Shown one piece after another: positions 7,832 to 18,093 of a DNA stretch of 64,000 bases. This DNA comes from JBAXXL01 sp038206725 (GTDB taxonomy: Bacteria; Bacteroidota; Ignavibacteria; Kapaibacteriales; UBA2268): NCBI GenBank assembly GCA_038206725.1, contig JBBRAO010000010.1, positions 1 to 64,000 on the forward strand. Reading direction: 5' to 3'. A program made the position numbers and the translations under genes. Position 1 is the first letter of the stretch. Every line of letters starts with the position of its first letter. The notes beneath the pieces were generated by a model. It searched no databases, was not told where the DNA came from, and saw only the letters and a program-made list of their open reading frames with translations.

Positions 7832-8563
7832 ATGAATGAACACGTTTTAAAAAGATTCGACGAAGAATTAAATAAATTGCGTTATCGCTTAGTTAAGATG
7901 GGAACATTGGTTCAACAGCAAATAGAGTTTACTATAAAAGCTATAGTGAACGACGATAAAGATTTTGCTAAAGTTGTTCTCGAACTTGAAGAAAAAATCA
8001 ACAATCTTGATGTTAAAATAGAAAAACAGTGCGTGCGGGTAATCGCTTTGCATCAGCCGGTTGCGCGTGATTTGCGCTTGATATTGACCGGTTTCCAGAT
8101 TAATATATATTTGGAAATTATGGGCGATATGGCGACCAATATAATCAAAGATTTTATGGAAATGCTCACACCTCCTGAATTGATCGAAGATACAAACATA
8201 CCGGAAATGGCAAAGAAAATCCAATTAATGATAAACAAATTACTTGACGCGTTTATAGATATGGATTTCGAACTTGCTATGGAAGCCATTCGTTTGGAAG
8301 AGGAAATAGACTCTATGCACAAAGAAAACTTCGAAACTTTAACTAACAAGATGATGTACAACAACCGTATAGTTCAACCTTGCAGTTATTTGCTGGATGT
8401 GAACAGGAATTTCCAAATTTTAGCCCGTCAGACACGCAGTATTGCTCAAGAATTAGTTTATCTTTTCGACGCTAAAGTTGTTAAGCATAAAGACGCGGAC
8501 GAAATAATGCAAAAACGAAATAGTACCGAAGTAGAAGCAAATCAAATAGAAAATAAAGAATAA
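7832..8563 (+). CDS. phoU: Phosphate signalling protein PhoU
   Basis: This is a 243-residue all-helical protein with the two-fold repeated PhoU domain. Metal-binding acidic motifs appear as EEKINNLDVKIE in the first half and EEEIDSMHKEN in the second, each followed by the helices typical of PhoU. In known systems PhoU couples the Pst transporter to the sensor kinase and keeps the regulon off when phosphate is plentiful. Its place between pstB and the kinase fits that role. The tail after about residue 215 is a charged extension. Confidence 0.9.
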   Translation: MNEHVLKRFDEELNKLRYRLVKMGTLVQQQIEFTIKAIVNDDKDFAKVVLELEEKINNLDVKIEKQCVRVIALHQPVARDLRLILTGFQINIYLEIMGDMATNIIKDFMEMLTPPELIEDTNIPEMAKKIQLMINKLLDAFIDMDFELAMEAIRLEEEIDSMHKENFETLTNKMMYNNRIVQPCSYLLDVNRNFQILARQTRSIAQELVYLFDAKVVKHKDADEIMQKRNSTEVEANQIENKE

Positions 8564-8568
8564 CCATT

Positions 8569-10290
8569 ATGAAAACCATATTCTCAAAAATTTTTGTCGG
8601 GTACTTAGTAGTTATTATGATGTTATCAATAGCTGTTATTTATTTTTCTTTTAAAACGATAAATAAAAATTATCAAGAACATTCCATAAATCAATTAGTT
8701 GCTCTAAATCAATCTATTGAGCATCAGTTTTTGCCTTTAATCAAGGATTCAAATTATACGGCGTTGGATAGAGAATCAAAGATTTTAGGGAGTAGAATTA
8801 AGGCACGAATTACAATAATTAACATTAATGGTTTGGTATTAGCCGATTCGAAACTAAACCCGCGCAGAATGGAGAACCATCTCGATAGACCGGAGTTTTC
8901 GGATGCTATTGAAAAAGGTATAGGTAAATCAGTACGGTACAGTCATTCTGTTCAGAAAAATATGCTTTATGTGGCTTTGCCGCTTACGGCAAATGCCAAA
9001 GTGTTAGGTGTTTGTAGATTAAGTATATATATGGATGATTACGAAAATTTACTTGCCGGATTGAAGTGGAAAATTGTAAATATACTTTTAATAACTGTCG
9101 TTTTATCTATGATAATAGCATATTTCTTTTCGCTTAGCATAACTCGTCCGCTTAAAAAACTTGTGATGATTTCGAAAGCAGTGGGCAATGGCAATTATCT
9201 TTTGAGGACAAAATTTAGAAGGAATGACGAAATTCGCGTCTTAGGCGATAGCTTCAACGATATGATTTCTAAAATGGAACATCAGTTGGAAAACATTAAC
9301 GCCCAAAAAGAAAAAGTCAACAATATGATTTCATCTTTCCAACAAGCATTGGTAGTGTTAGACGCCGAGGGAAGAATTACACTTTTAAATAAGAGCTTCC
9401 AAACGCTGATAGACAATCGCAATCCTATCGGCAAATTTTATTGGGAAGCGTTGAAAGAGAAGAAAGTTGATAAATTGATTAAAAACATTTTGGAAACCGG
9501 CGAAAGAAGCTCAATAGAACTTCAGCATTTGAACAATTTCTATATATGCGAAGCTAACCGCTTGGACAACAATAACGAGATTTTGGTGATGTTTTACGAT
9601 ATAACCGATATAAAGAGATTGGAAAATGTGAAAAAGGATTTCCTTGTCAACGTATCGCACGAGCTTAGAACACCACTAACCGTTATCAAAGGTTATTTGG
9701 AAACCATTGATGAAAATATAGACGACAATAACAAGAAATATATATCAATCATTCAAAACCATACAAACAGATTGATAAATATAGTCAGCGATTTGCTGGC
9801 GATATCGAGTTTGGAAGGCAAATCGGTCAATTTAGAAATCAGCCATATCAATATAGCGTCGCTTATGGAAAGTGCTAAATTGAGTTTCGAGCAAAAATTG
9901 AAAGCCAAAGAGTTGACGTTAAACATAAATTTAGACCCGACAATAACAATGTTCAAGGGTGACGAATTTAAAATGGAGCAAGTGCTTATTAACCTTATTG
10001 ATAACGCGCTAAAATACACAGAAAAAGGCGGAATTCAAATAAATGTTATAAACCAACATTCTTATATTCAATTTGAATTTATAGATACGGGTATTGGAAT
10101 TCCTGAAGGCGATTTGGATAGAATATTTGAGCGTCTTTATACAGTAGATAAATCCCGTTCACGTCAAATGGCAGGTACAGGTCTTGGCTTATCAATTGTA
10201 AAGCATATAGTTATGCTCCACAACGGCAAAATTTCAGTCGAAAGCGAATTGAACAAAGGATCGAAATTTACTGTGCTGTTACCGATATAA
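8569..10290 (+). CDS. Membrane sensor histidine kinase, PhoR-like
   Basis: This is a 573-residue kinase, starting 5 bases after phoU. TM1 lies at about 9-28, with an extracytoplasmic sensor domain at about 30-165 and TM2 at about 168-190. HAMP follows (ITRPLKKL, 191-242), then a PAS domain (about 250-345, with ALVVLDAEGRITLLNKSF), then HisKA with the phosphoacceptor His364 in VSHELRTPLT. The ATPase domain has NALKYT, DTGIGIP and GTGLGLSIV. The order TM-sensor-TM-HAMP-PAS-HisKA-HATPase is that of PhoR/WalK-type kinases, and the operon context supports phosphate sensing. No response-regulator gene adjoins it, so its PhoB partner must be encoded elsewhere. Confidence 0.85.
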   Translation: MKTIFSKIFVGYLVVIMMLSIAVIYFSFKTINKNYQEHSINQLVALNQSIEHQFLPLIKDSNYTALDRESKILGSRIKARITIININGLVLADSKLNPRRMENHLDRPEFSDAIEKGIGKSVRYSHSVQKNMLYVALPLTANAKVLGVCRLSIYMDDYENLLAGLKWKIVNILLITVVLSMIIAYFFSLSITRPLKKLVMISKAVGNGNYLLRTKFRRNDEIRVLGDSFNDMISKMEHQLENINAQKEKVNNMISSFQQALVVLDAEGRITLLNKSFQTLIDNRNPIGKFYWEALKEKKVDKLIKNILETGERSSIELQHLNNFYICEANRLDNNNEILVMFYDITDIKRLENVKKDFLVNVSHELRTPLTVIKGYLETIDENIDDNNKKYISIIQNHTNRLINIVSDLLAISSLEGKSVNLEISHINIASLMESAKLSFEQKLKAKELTLNINLDPTITMFKGDEFKMEQVLINLIDNALKYTEKGGIQINVINQHSYIQFEFIDTGIGIPEGDLDRIFERLYTVDKSRSRQMAGTGLGLSIVKHIVMLHNGKISVESELNKGSKFTVLLPI

Positions 10291-10321
10291 ATTCCGTAAA
10301 GAAAGCCACCAACTCATCCAA

Positions 10322-10358
10322 TAAAAAAAAAGGCGGGTCATAATGCCCGCCTTTTTTA
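10322..10358. terminator. Bidirectional terminator between the Pst operon and metG
   Basis: A perfect 7-bp stem (AGGCGGG at 10331-10337, CCCGCCT at 10346-10352) is preceded by an A run and followed by a T run. It can therefore end transcripts from both the plus-strand kinase gene and the minus-strand metG. Confidence 0.88.
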
Positions 10359-10377
10359 AAATCAAAAATTACTTGGT

Positions 10378-12576
10378 TTATCTTACTTCTTCGCCCGGAC
10401 CAACCTCTCCGGTCGGTGTAATGAAGAATAGTTTGCCGTCTTCCGTCGAGGCGCAAAGCATCATACCGTTCGATTCTTCGCCCATAAGTTTTGCGGGTTT
10501 CAAATTTGCGACAACTACAATAGTTTTTCCGACTAAATCGCTCGGTTCGTAGTGTTCAGCGACACCGGCTAAAATTTGGCGTTTTTCCCAACCGAGGTCA
10601 ACTTGCATTTTTATCAGCTTTTTCGACTTTGGTACTTTTTCCGCGGAAATAACCAAAGCTGTACGGAGTTTTATTTTTGCGAAATCGTCAATAGTGATTT
10701 CCTCGAACACAGGTTTTTCTTTAACAGGTGTGGTTTTGTCGCCCAATTTAGCGATCTGCTTCTCTAACCATTCGTCGTCTATCTGGCTGAAAAGAATTTT
10801 CGGAGAGTTGATCAGGTGGTTCTCCTCGATTAGCGGTTTCGCCGCAAAGAACCATTCGTTTTGCTTTAGCGGATTGCCTGAGTTGGCTTCACCTGTATAT
10901 TGGTTTTCCAAATTCAGCGTTGTGAAGATTTCTTTGGCAATATGCGGCATCAATGGTGAAAAAACAACGGCTAAAGTTCTTAATACTTGGATGCACATAA
11001 AAAGTGTTTTACCACAGGTTTCGATGTCGGATTTAGCGGTTTTCCAAGGCTCCTCGTCGTTAAAAAATTTATTTGCCGCTCGAGCTATATTCATAGATTC
11101 ACTTAACGCGTCGCGGAAACGGAAGCGTCTGTAGCACTCCGCAGTTTTCCGAATTCCCGAAAATACTGACATCAGAAGATTTTTTGTGTTTGTGTCTAAA
11201 CCATCTAATATTTTCTCGGATTTGATTAAAGCCTCATCGCTGAATTGTCCATTTAGCAACACTTCCACAGCGGAATTCCAATCGGTAATATAATTTTTAT
11301 ATTTATCCGATAGGGTAGGGGTTTTCATATCGAAGTTTTTACCTAAGAATACCAATACACGGTTCGCGAAATTGCCCAATATTGCGGCTAATTCGTTATT
11401 GTTTTTTGCTTGATAGTCTTTCCATGTAAAGTCAGAATCTTTCGTTTCAGGTAAATTGGATGTTAAGCAATAGCGCATAGCGTCAACATATTGAGCCGAT
11501 GGGTTTTCGTTAAGAAAATCGTGCATTTCTATAGTCCAGCCGCGGGATTTTGAAAGTTTTTGCCCTTCCAAATTAAGAAATTCATTTGCAGGTACGTTCG
11601 CCGGTAATATAAAATCTTTGCGTCCGTGCAACAAAGCAGGAAAAATAATCGTGTGGAATACGATGTTATCCTTTCCGATAAAGGCAATATAATCGGTTTC
11701 CGGATCTTTCCACCATTTTTCCCAATTATCGTTATTATCGCGGCACCATATTTTGGTTGCTGTAATATAACCCAATACTGCATCGAACCAAACGTACAGA
11801 GCTTTGCCTTCAGTTTTCGCATCGTCCAAACCTTGGATACCTTTCAAGCTGACCCCCCAGATTAAATCGCGTGTTATAGCGCGTGGAGCCAACCCTTGCT
11901 TCAGCCAGCTTCTTGTTTGCTGTAATACATTATCTTTCCAATCTTTCGCGTGACTTTCTACATATTCTTCGAGAAACTCTTGGAATTTATCGAATTGCAT
12001 ATACCAATGATTAGTCGTTTTTACAATCGGTTCTTTTCCGGATACAATCGAAATAGGATTTTTTAATTCGGTTTGGTTATAGTACGCACCGCATTTATCG
12101 CATTGGTCTCCACGAGCGTGTTCGAATCCACAATTTGGGCATATTCCTTCTACGTATCTATCAGGTAGAAACATACCTGCTATTTCGTCGTAAAACTGTT
12201 CTTCTTCTTTTTCAATTAGGTACCCATTGTCCAAATAATATTGGAAAAATTCTCTCGCTGTTTCGTGGTGTTCCGGTAGCGATGTTCGTGAATAAATATC
12301 GAATGTCATTCCGAATTTACTAAAGGCATCAAAATTAGAATAGTGGTATTTATCTATTATTGCTTGTGGCGTTGTTTTTTCGTTGTCAGCACTGATAGTA
12401 ATGGCTACACCGTGTTCGTCCGATCCACAGACGTATAATACGTCCTCAGCGTTGAGTCTTAGAAACCGCGCATATAAATCCGCCGGTAGGTAAGCCCCTG
12501 CAGAATGACCTAGATGGATAAACCCATTAGCATAAGGTAGAGCTGATGTTATTAAAGTTCTTTTCTTCATTTTCAA
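10378..12576 (-). CDS. metG: Methionyl-tRNA synthetase with C-terminal tRNA-binding domain
   Basis: This is a 732-residue enzyme charging tRNA-Met in the cytoplasm. The class I HIGH motif appears as HLGH near residue 22. A zinc knuckle region contains CPNCGFEHARGDQCDKCG (about 141-158), and the KMSKS motif appears as KLSKSRG near residue 345. The last roughly 110 residues (from ITIDDFAKIKLRTALVISAE) are the Trbp111/EMAP-like tRNA-binding domain that dimerises long MetRS enzymes. ATG codons at residues 1 and 3 are both possible starts. It converges on the Pst operon and shares its terminator. Confidence 0.95.
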   Translation of the reverse strand: MKMKKRTLITSALPYANGFIHLGHSAGAYLPADLYARFLRLNAEDVLYVCGSDEHGVAITISADNEKTTPQAIIDKYHYSNFDAFSKFGMTFDIYSRTSLPEHHETAREFFQYYLDNGYLIEKEEEQFYDEIAGMFLPDRYVEGICPNCGFEHARGDQCDKCGAYYNQTELKNPISIVSGKEPIVKTTNHWYMQFDKFQEFLEEYVESHAKDWKDNVLQQTRSWLKQGLAPRAITRDLIWGVSLKGIQGLDDAKTEGKALYVWFDAVLGYITATKIWCRDNNDNWEKWWKDPETDYIAFIGKDNIVFHTIIFPALLHGRKDFILPANVPANEFLNLEGQKLSKSRGWTIEMHDFLNENPSAQYVDAMRYCLTSNLPETKDSDFTWKDYQAKNNNELAAILGNFANRVLVFLGKNFDMKTPTLSDKYKNYITDWNSAVEVLLNGQFSDEALIKSEKILDGLDTNTKNLLMSVFSGIRKTAECYRRFRFRDALSESMNIARAANKFFNDEEPWKTAKSDIETCGKTLFMCIQVLRTLAVVFSPLMPHIAKEIFTTLNLENQYTGEANSGNPLKQNEWFFAAKPLIEENHLINSPKILFSQIDDEWLEKQIAKLGDKTTPVKEKPVFEEITIDDFAKIKLRTALVISAEKVPKSKKLIKMQVDLGWEKRQILAGVAEHYEPSDLVGKTIVVVANLKPAKLMGEESNGMMLCASTEDGKLFFITPTGEVGPGEEVR

Positions 12577-12763
12577 AAATATTAAAATAAATAATTACAA
12601 AATTACAATTTTATGTAACAATTTTGCAATTTATGGGTTATTATTAATATGATATAGTGTGAAAAGTATAATATCTTCGTATAAAATTTTTTAGTTTTCG
12701 AAAGAAGTGTTATTTTAATATACTATAATAAGTACAAAATGAAAAATTAAAAGGATTTCATTT

Positions 12764-15700
12764 ATGAAAAAAACGATACTTGTATTAACATTGATATTAA
12801 TAGCGGTCTCAACATCTTATTCAATAGAGGGTTATTGGAAAAAGATTAAGAATGTACCGTCAGTAGTGCAATATAATCATTGGTTAGATATATATTTCTT
12901 GCAATCCAATCCAAGTTATGGATGGGTTTGCGGTATGGACGGCAGAGTTTTGCTGACCACAGATGGCGGAGTGAATTGGCAATTATCCAATCAACAGCTT
13001 AAAACCGGACACTTGGAGCGTATTCAGTTTATGGATGAGAATATCGGTTTTTGTTCCGGTACTATTGATGCGGCAGCACCTCCCGGGGTTTATCGTTCAA
13101 CAAACGGTGGCAAAACTTGGTCAGACATAACACCACTCCAATTGGTGGATTTAGTTAATAGAAAATACGAAAGCGCTTGGTCTTGTTTCTTTATTGATAA
13201 AAACAACGGCGTATATTGCGGCGGTGATTGTTTGTCGGATAGCATTTATTTTTGGCGAACAACTAACGGTGGAACAGATTGGTCGCAAGATAGAATCTAC
13301 TGCCCCGATAATAGATTATGCGACGCAGTACTCTACAGTACGACAGGCGAAGGTTACGGATTAAGCGGAACAGTATTTTGGAAAACCACAGATGGCGGAT
13401 TTAATTGGGATACTTTGTCCGTTACCGGTAGTTATTCTCACCAAGAAGAAATTTCCAAATTCGGGCAAATGGTTTTAATCCCCTATTCGGGTAGTACGTG
13501 CGACGGAGGTTCAAATCGAATAGGCGGTTTCAAATTATCCAGAGACGGCGGGAAGACTTGGAAAGCATTCGCAGTAGGTAATAATATGTTCGGCACTTTT
13601 ATGACGAGCAATACCGAAGGCTGGGCTTGCGGCGATAATGCCAGCGTTTACTACACCGATAATGGTGGGGTATCGTGGGAAATAAAAAATTGTGGAATTG
13701 AAGGCAATGATTTGGACGATATATTCTTTCTTAATCCGACAAAAGGTTGGACTGGAGGAAAGGATGGAATTTTTGTTTTATCCCCGATAGAGCAAAGATT
13801 AAGCCAAACAAGGATTGATTTTCCAACCACCTGCCTAAGCGAAGAGGCTTTCGATACAATATGGGTAAGCAACAAATCGTTTGATAATGTTACAGTTAAA
13901 AAGACTCTTACATCGGCGGATCAACCGGATCTTTTTATTGTTTCGCCAGCGGGAGCAACTTTTAATGTTCCTTCCTGCGATTCGGTACCGATGATAATTT
14001 CTTATGTTCCAAAAGTAAAGGCTAAACAAACAGAAACTTGGGCTATCGAATTTATGGCCGGTCCAATGTCGAAGTTTAATGTTACTTTTACAGCCGATCC
14101 GGCATATTCCACAGCCAAAGCCGCCGCCCGAACTATAATAGACACCGTTTATTGCAATACTAAGAAAATACGATCTATGAATTGGTCTGTCGAAACCAAT
14201 TTTGAATATATTTGGAAACAGGTAAAAACAGTAGGAACGACCTGGATAAATTTTACAACACCACTACCTTTCGTTCTGAAAAAGGATTTACCAAACACAA
14301 CCGTTTTTGAATTAAATCCACTCGACACAGGTTGGGTAAGCGCAAAATTTGAATTAACAACAAATCCTTGCAATAGTGAAAACGAAGTAGAAGTCAAATG
14401 CTACGGCGTTTCTTCCATCATCACTTCACCAAAAATAGTAAGCTTCAAAGCCAAGTGCTTCACCGATTTTTATGATACTCTTACTATAAAAAATACCGGA
14501 AATTATGACTTGATTATCGACCAAGCGAGAATAATACAAGGACAAAGCCTGATTAGTGTTGTTAGCTGGCTTGGCGAAGGTTCGACAAGCACAACTATAA
14601 AACCGAAAAAAGAAAAATTGCTGATAATTAAGTATATTAATGGAAATGACGGGAGTTTTGCCGGTGTATTGAGGTTGAAAAATAATGACAGCACGAAAGT
14701 ACAAGGTAATAAAAATCCGTATGATATCACATTAAACGCTAATAGAACAAAAACTAATTTACTATTTAATGATGAGATAATTGATTTCGGCACTGTTTGC
14801 TATAAAGAAAACTATAAAAAAGCCGCTGTTATCAAAAATATCGGAACGTTGAACGCCGATGTGCATTATCCAACAGTAAATCCAAGCGTATATGAAATAA
14901 CCAGCGATCTAAACCGTTTCCCATATACTGTAAAAGGTGACTCTCTTGGCAAAATTGTAGTTTCATTCACACCACGTTCCCACGGACAATTCATAGATAC
15001 GATGTATTTTGCTTCCGATCCTTGCGGTGAGCAATTACGTTTGATTATCAAAGCAAATATATTAAAACCTGAATTACAATTTATACCTGACAAAATTGTA
15101 GGTATTACTCAAGCGGGTTTTGATTTGGTAACCGATCTGCGTGTGATTAATATAGGCGATGTCAATTTAAACATTCGCAAAATGTATATTGACCCTGCTC
15201 TTGCCGGTGTAAATCTTACTATATCTCCGCCACTTCCGATAACAATAAATACCGGAACCGGTAACGGCACCGAAGTAAACTTTACTTTGACTTTTATGTC
15301 CAAAACATTTATAGATATTAAGAATTGTTTACGGATTGAAGCCGATGGGCAGTGTCCGTTGGATACTTGCGTACCAATTGATATTTTGGTGATTGATAGA
15401 TTGTTAAGAACTCTACGAGATACAGTGGACTTCGGTTTTATAAAATGCGACTACGGTACATTCAAAGAAAAATTGCAAATATTCAATGCCGCGATGCAAA
15501 TGGATACTATTGTAAGAATGGAAATAAAACAAAGCGGAAACGAATTAAAAATCGTTCAATCTCCACCAAAAACTATAGCCGCTCGCGATACCTTGAATTT
15601 AGATTTAGAATTCACTCCACAAAGCGAAGGTGTATTTAATGGTGTATTGGAAATTGAAACTAAACAACCGAATGGTCAGGTAATAAAAATTCCGATTAAA

Positions 15701-17059
15701 GCTGAATTTAGAAAAACTATTACTACTCCGCTAACCAAAACCTTTGATGAAGGTATTACAGATACTTGCATAGGTATAAAAAAATATACTGTTGTTTACC
15801 AAAACCAAGGCACTTTGGACGATACTTTGCAAGTCCAAATAAAAGATAATATGTTGCCGGTGTGGACAGATCCTGCCGACAAAGTCAGTGTACCTGCTTT
15901 GAGTTCCGCGGAATTCAACATCTATATTGATTATGGTCGCTTTGGTTCGCTGGGTATGAAGGATGTTGAAGTTAATTTACATAGTCTTATCTGCGGCGAT
16001 AATTATGATGTTCATATTAAATCCGATTTAAGGGTACCATTATTAACACCCGACCCAACGAAGTTAAATTTTAATGCTTGGATGGGTTATACCGATAAAA
16101 AAACTATTAAACTGAAAAATGATTATGGGAAACCACTAACCATTACCGATATCAAGATTGCTCCGAAAAACGGCGACTATACTTTTAACGTAAATATTCC
16201 AAAAGTGATGGCAGCTAACGAAGAGTTTCAATTTGATATTACATTTAACGGCGTCAAGGAAGGTTCGTTTATAGATACATTATTTGTAACAACGAAAGAT
16301 AATTGCATTGAGCAAATAGCAGTTGAACTAAATGGTCTTACACCGAATGAATTATATGATATAACTTTAGCTTTGGATTCTGTCCAAGTGGTTATGGGCG
16401 ATACTGTTGATGTATATTTGAGATTATCCAAACCAATCGCTTTACTTGTTACCGATACGGTACAATACAGCTTAAGATTTAATGCTTCACTAGCATATCC
16501 AAATAAAGTATGGATTCGTAACAAATCTAATGTATTCGAAGAAGCGGTTTTCTCGAATAAAATTGGTACGATCAGCGGACAAATTACAGGCGAAACCGCA
16601 AATAATATTTTTGCAACCGCCGGAAAAATTATGAAAATAAACTTTACCGCTCTTCGCTATGCACCAGATACTACAACTATTTTTATTGATAAATTCGATC
16701 CTATACCGGAAAAGAAAATCACGTGGAAAAAAATTAATGGTTTTTTACAAGCGACGGACTATTGTGTTAAAGAAGTAGGGTTCGGTATAAAAGGTATGCC
16801 GCAATTCTCGGTAAATGTGAATTCGATAATTACTCGCTCGATGGAATTGGAGCTAATTTCTGATATTAAAGATGTTAACATTGATATTTCTTTTATAGGA
16901 TTAAGCGGTACGGAAATACATAAAACAAATGCCATAGCAAAAGTGAAAGGCAACAAATACGAAATTGATATGAGTGATGTTCAAACAGGTACTTATTTCT
17001 GCATTTTCCGATCAGAATATGGACAAATTGAAACGAGGAAAGTTATTGTTATTAAATAA
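12764..17059 (+). CDS. Giant secreted protein with YCF48-like propeller, Ig-like repeats and T9SS tail
   Basis: This encodes 1431 residues. A signal peptide (about 1-20, ending STSYS) is followed by a beta-propeller of BNR/YCF48-type repeats up to about residue 345 (GGVNWQLS, GGKTWSDI, GGTDWSQD, GGFNWDTL, GGKTWKAF, GGVSWEIK). A long series of Ig-like/HYDIN-type modules comes next (about 350-1180, with phrases such as FTPRSHGQFIDTMYF and FTPQSEGVFNGVLEIE). A cohesin-like segment near 1195-1315 (LDSVQVVMGDTVDVYLRL) precedes the T9SS sorting domain at the end (DMSDVQTGTYFCIFRSEYG, ending KVIVIK). It is probably exported and anchored on the cell surface. No enzymatic motif is visible. An AAAAGGA motif lies upstream of the start. 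Confidence 0.8.
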   Translation: MKKTILVLTLILIAVSTSYSIEGYWKKIKNVPSVVQYNHWLDIYFLQSNPSYGWVCGMDGRVLLTTDGGVNWQLSNQQLKTGHLERIQFMDENIGFCSGTIDAAAPPGVYRSTNGGKTWSDITPLQLVDLVNRKYESAWSCFFIDKNNGVYCGGDCLSDSIYFWRTTNGGTDWSQDRIYCPDNRLCDAVLYSTTGEGYGLSGTVFWKTTDGGFNWDTLSVTGSYSHQEEISKFGQMVLIPYSGSTCDGGSNRIGGFKLSRDGGKTWKAFAVGNNMFGTFMTSNTEGWACGDNASVYYTDNGGVSWEIKNCGIEGNDLDDIFFLNPTKGWTGGKDGIFVLSPIEQRLSQTRIDFPTTCLSEEAFDTIWVSNKSFDNVTVKKTLTSADQPDLFIVSPAGATFNVPSCDSVPMIISYVPKVKAKQTETWAIEFMAGPMSKFNVTFTADPAYSTAKAAARTIIDTVYCNTKKIRSMNWSVETNFEYIWKQVKTVGTTWINFTTPLPFVLKKDLPNTTVFELNPLDTGWVSAKFELTTNPCNSENEVEVKCYGVSSIITSPKIVSFKAKCFTDFYDTLTIKNTGNYDLIIDQARIIQGQSLISVVSWLGEGSTSTTIKPKKEKLLIIKYINGNDGSFAGVLRLKNNDSTKVQGNKNPYDITLNANRTKTNLLFNDEIIDFGTVCYKENYKKAAVIKNIGTLNADVHYPTVNPSVYEITSDLNRFPYTVKGDSLGKIVVSFTPRSHGQFIDTMYFASDPCGEQLRLIIKANILKPELQFIPDKIVGITQAGFDLVTDLRVINIGDVNLNIRKMYIDPALAGVNLTISPPLPITINTGTGNGTEVNFTLTFMSKTFIDIKNCLRIEADGQCPLDTCVPIDILVIDRLLRTLRDTVDFGFIKCDYGTFKEKLQIFNAAMQMDTIVRMEIKQSGNELKIVQSPPKTIAARDTLNLDLEFTPQSEGVFNGVLEIETKQPNGQVIKIPIKAEFRKTITTPLTKTFDEGITDTCIGIKKYTVVYQNQGTLDDTLQVQIKDNMLPVWTDPADKVSVPALSSAEFNIYIDYGRFGSLGMKDVEVNLHSLICGDNYDVHIKSDLRVPLLTPDPTKLNFNAWMGYTDKKTIKLKNDYGKPLTITDIKIAPKNGDYTFNVNIPKVMAANEEFQFDITFNGVKEGSFIDTLFVTTKDNCIEQIAVELNGLTPNELYDITLALDSVQVVMGDTVDVYLRLSKPIALLVTDTVQYSLRFNASLAYPNKVWIRNKSNVFEEAVFSNKIGTISGQITGETANNIFATAGKIMKINFTALRYAPDTTTIFIDKFDPIPEKKITWKKINGFLQATDYCVKEVGFGIKGMPQFSVNVNSIITRSMELELISDIKDVNIDISFIGLSGTEIHKTNAIAKVKGNKYEIDMSDVQTGTYFCIFRSEYGQIETRKVIVIK

Positions 17060-17107
17060 ATCGAAGTTTATTTTAACCAAAATAAAACAATTTACATTCA
17101 AATTTCG

Positions 17108-17115
17108 TAATTTTG
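17108..17115 (+). promoter_or_regulatory. Candidate -7 element (TAATTTTG) of the sugar/regulator operon
   Basis: TAATTTTG matches the Bacteroidota -7 consensus TAnnTTTG and lies 26 bases before the ATG of the first operon gene. No convincing -33 TTTG is seen. It is supported only by motif and position. Confidence 0.4.
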
Positions 17116-17141
17116 AATACTATAAATTTTGAGAAATTGAA

Positions 17142-18080
17142 ATGGCAAGAATATTAATTACAGGCGGAGCCGGATTTTTGGGTTCGCATCTCTGCGAAAG
17201 GTTTATTGCAGAGGGCGATCAAGTTATCTGTATGGATAATTTTATAACCGGTTCACCTGATAATATAGCTCATCTTTTCGAAAATAAAAACTTTAAATTT
17301 ATTCATCAGGATGTAACGAACTTTATCTTCATAAGCGGCGAATTGGATTATATTTTACATTTTGCTTCTCCTGCATCGCCAATAGATTATCTTAACCTTC
17401 CTATTCAAACTTTGAAGGTTGGTTCTTTGGGCTCTCATAAAACATTGGGTTTAGCCAAAGAAAAAAATGCTCGGTTTTTAATAGCAAGTACTAGTGAAGT
17501 TTATGGTGACCCATTGATTCATCCTCAGGAAGAATCTTATTGGGGCAATGTGAATCCTGTGGGTTATAGAGGTGTATATGACGAAGCGAAACGTTTTGCG
17601 GAAGCATTAACGATGGCTTATCATAGATATCACGGAGTAGATACAAGGATAGTTCGTATATTTAATACTTATGGTCCTAGGATGAGATTGAATGACGGTC
17701 GCGCTATTCCGGCATTTATTTCTCAGGCATTAACCAATCAATCTGTTACAGTTTTTGGCGACGGAAGTCAAACCCGCTCCGTTTGCTATGTTGATGATTT
17801 GGTCGAAGGTATTTTTAGATTGCTTATGTCCGATGAAACCGATCCTGTTAATATCGGCAACCCCGATGAAATTACTATGTTGGACCTTGCGAAAGAAATT
17901 ATTGACCTTACCGGTTCAAAAAGTCAAATCATTTTCAAAGAACTACCTGAAGATGATCCAAAAGTTCGCCAACCAGATGTAACAAGAGCTACGAACATTC
18001 TGAATTGGAAACCTATTGTAAATCGCCGTGAAGGGTTAAAAATTGCAATAGAAGATTTTAAAAATAGATTGAAATTATAG
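17142..18080 (+). CDS. NAD-dependent epimerase, UDP-glucuronate decarboxylase-like
   Basis: This is a 312-residue short-chain dehydrogenase of the extended type, with the Rossmann motif GGAGFLGSHL (residues 8-17), the catalytic STSEVYGDP segment and YxxxK as YDEAK. It closely follows the UDP-xylose synthase (UXS) pattern: LHFASPASPIDY, NPVGYRGVYDEAKR, VRIFNTYGPRM and FGDGSQTRSVCYV. UXS converts UDP-glucuronate to UDP-xylose for cell-surface glycans. UXS proteins usually have NPIGPR or NPVGPR where this one has NPVGYR, so a related decarboxylase or epimerase remains possible. It is the first gene of a six-gene operon with short gaps and includes rmlA and kdsD, consistent with envelope polysaccharide synthesis. 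Confidence 0.82.
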   Translation: MARILITGGAGFLGSHLCERFIAEGDQVICMDNFITGSPDNIAHLFENKNFKFIHQDVTNFIFISGELDYILHFASPASPIDYLNLPIQTLKVGSLGSHKTLGLAKEKNARFLIASTSEVYGDPLIHPQEESYWGNVNPVGYRGVYDEAKRFAEALTMAYHRYHGVDTRIVRIFNTYGPRMRLNDGRAIPAFISQALTNQSVTVFGDGSQTRSVCYVDDLVEGIFRLLMSDETDPVNIGNPDEITMLDLAKEIIDLTGSKSQIIFKELPEDDPKVRQPDVTRATNILNWKPIVNRREGLKIAIEDFKNRLKL

Positions 18081-18093
18081 GAAAAATAGAATA

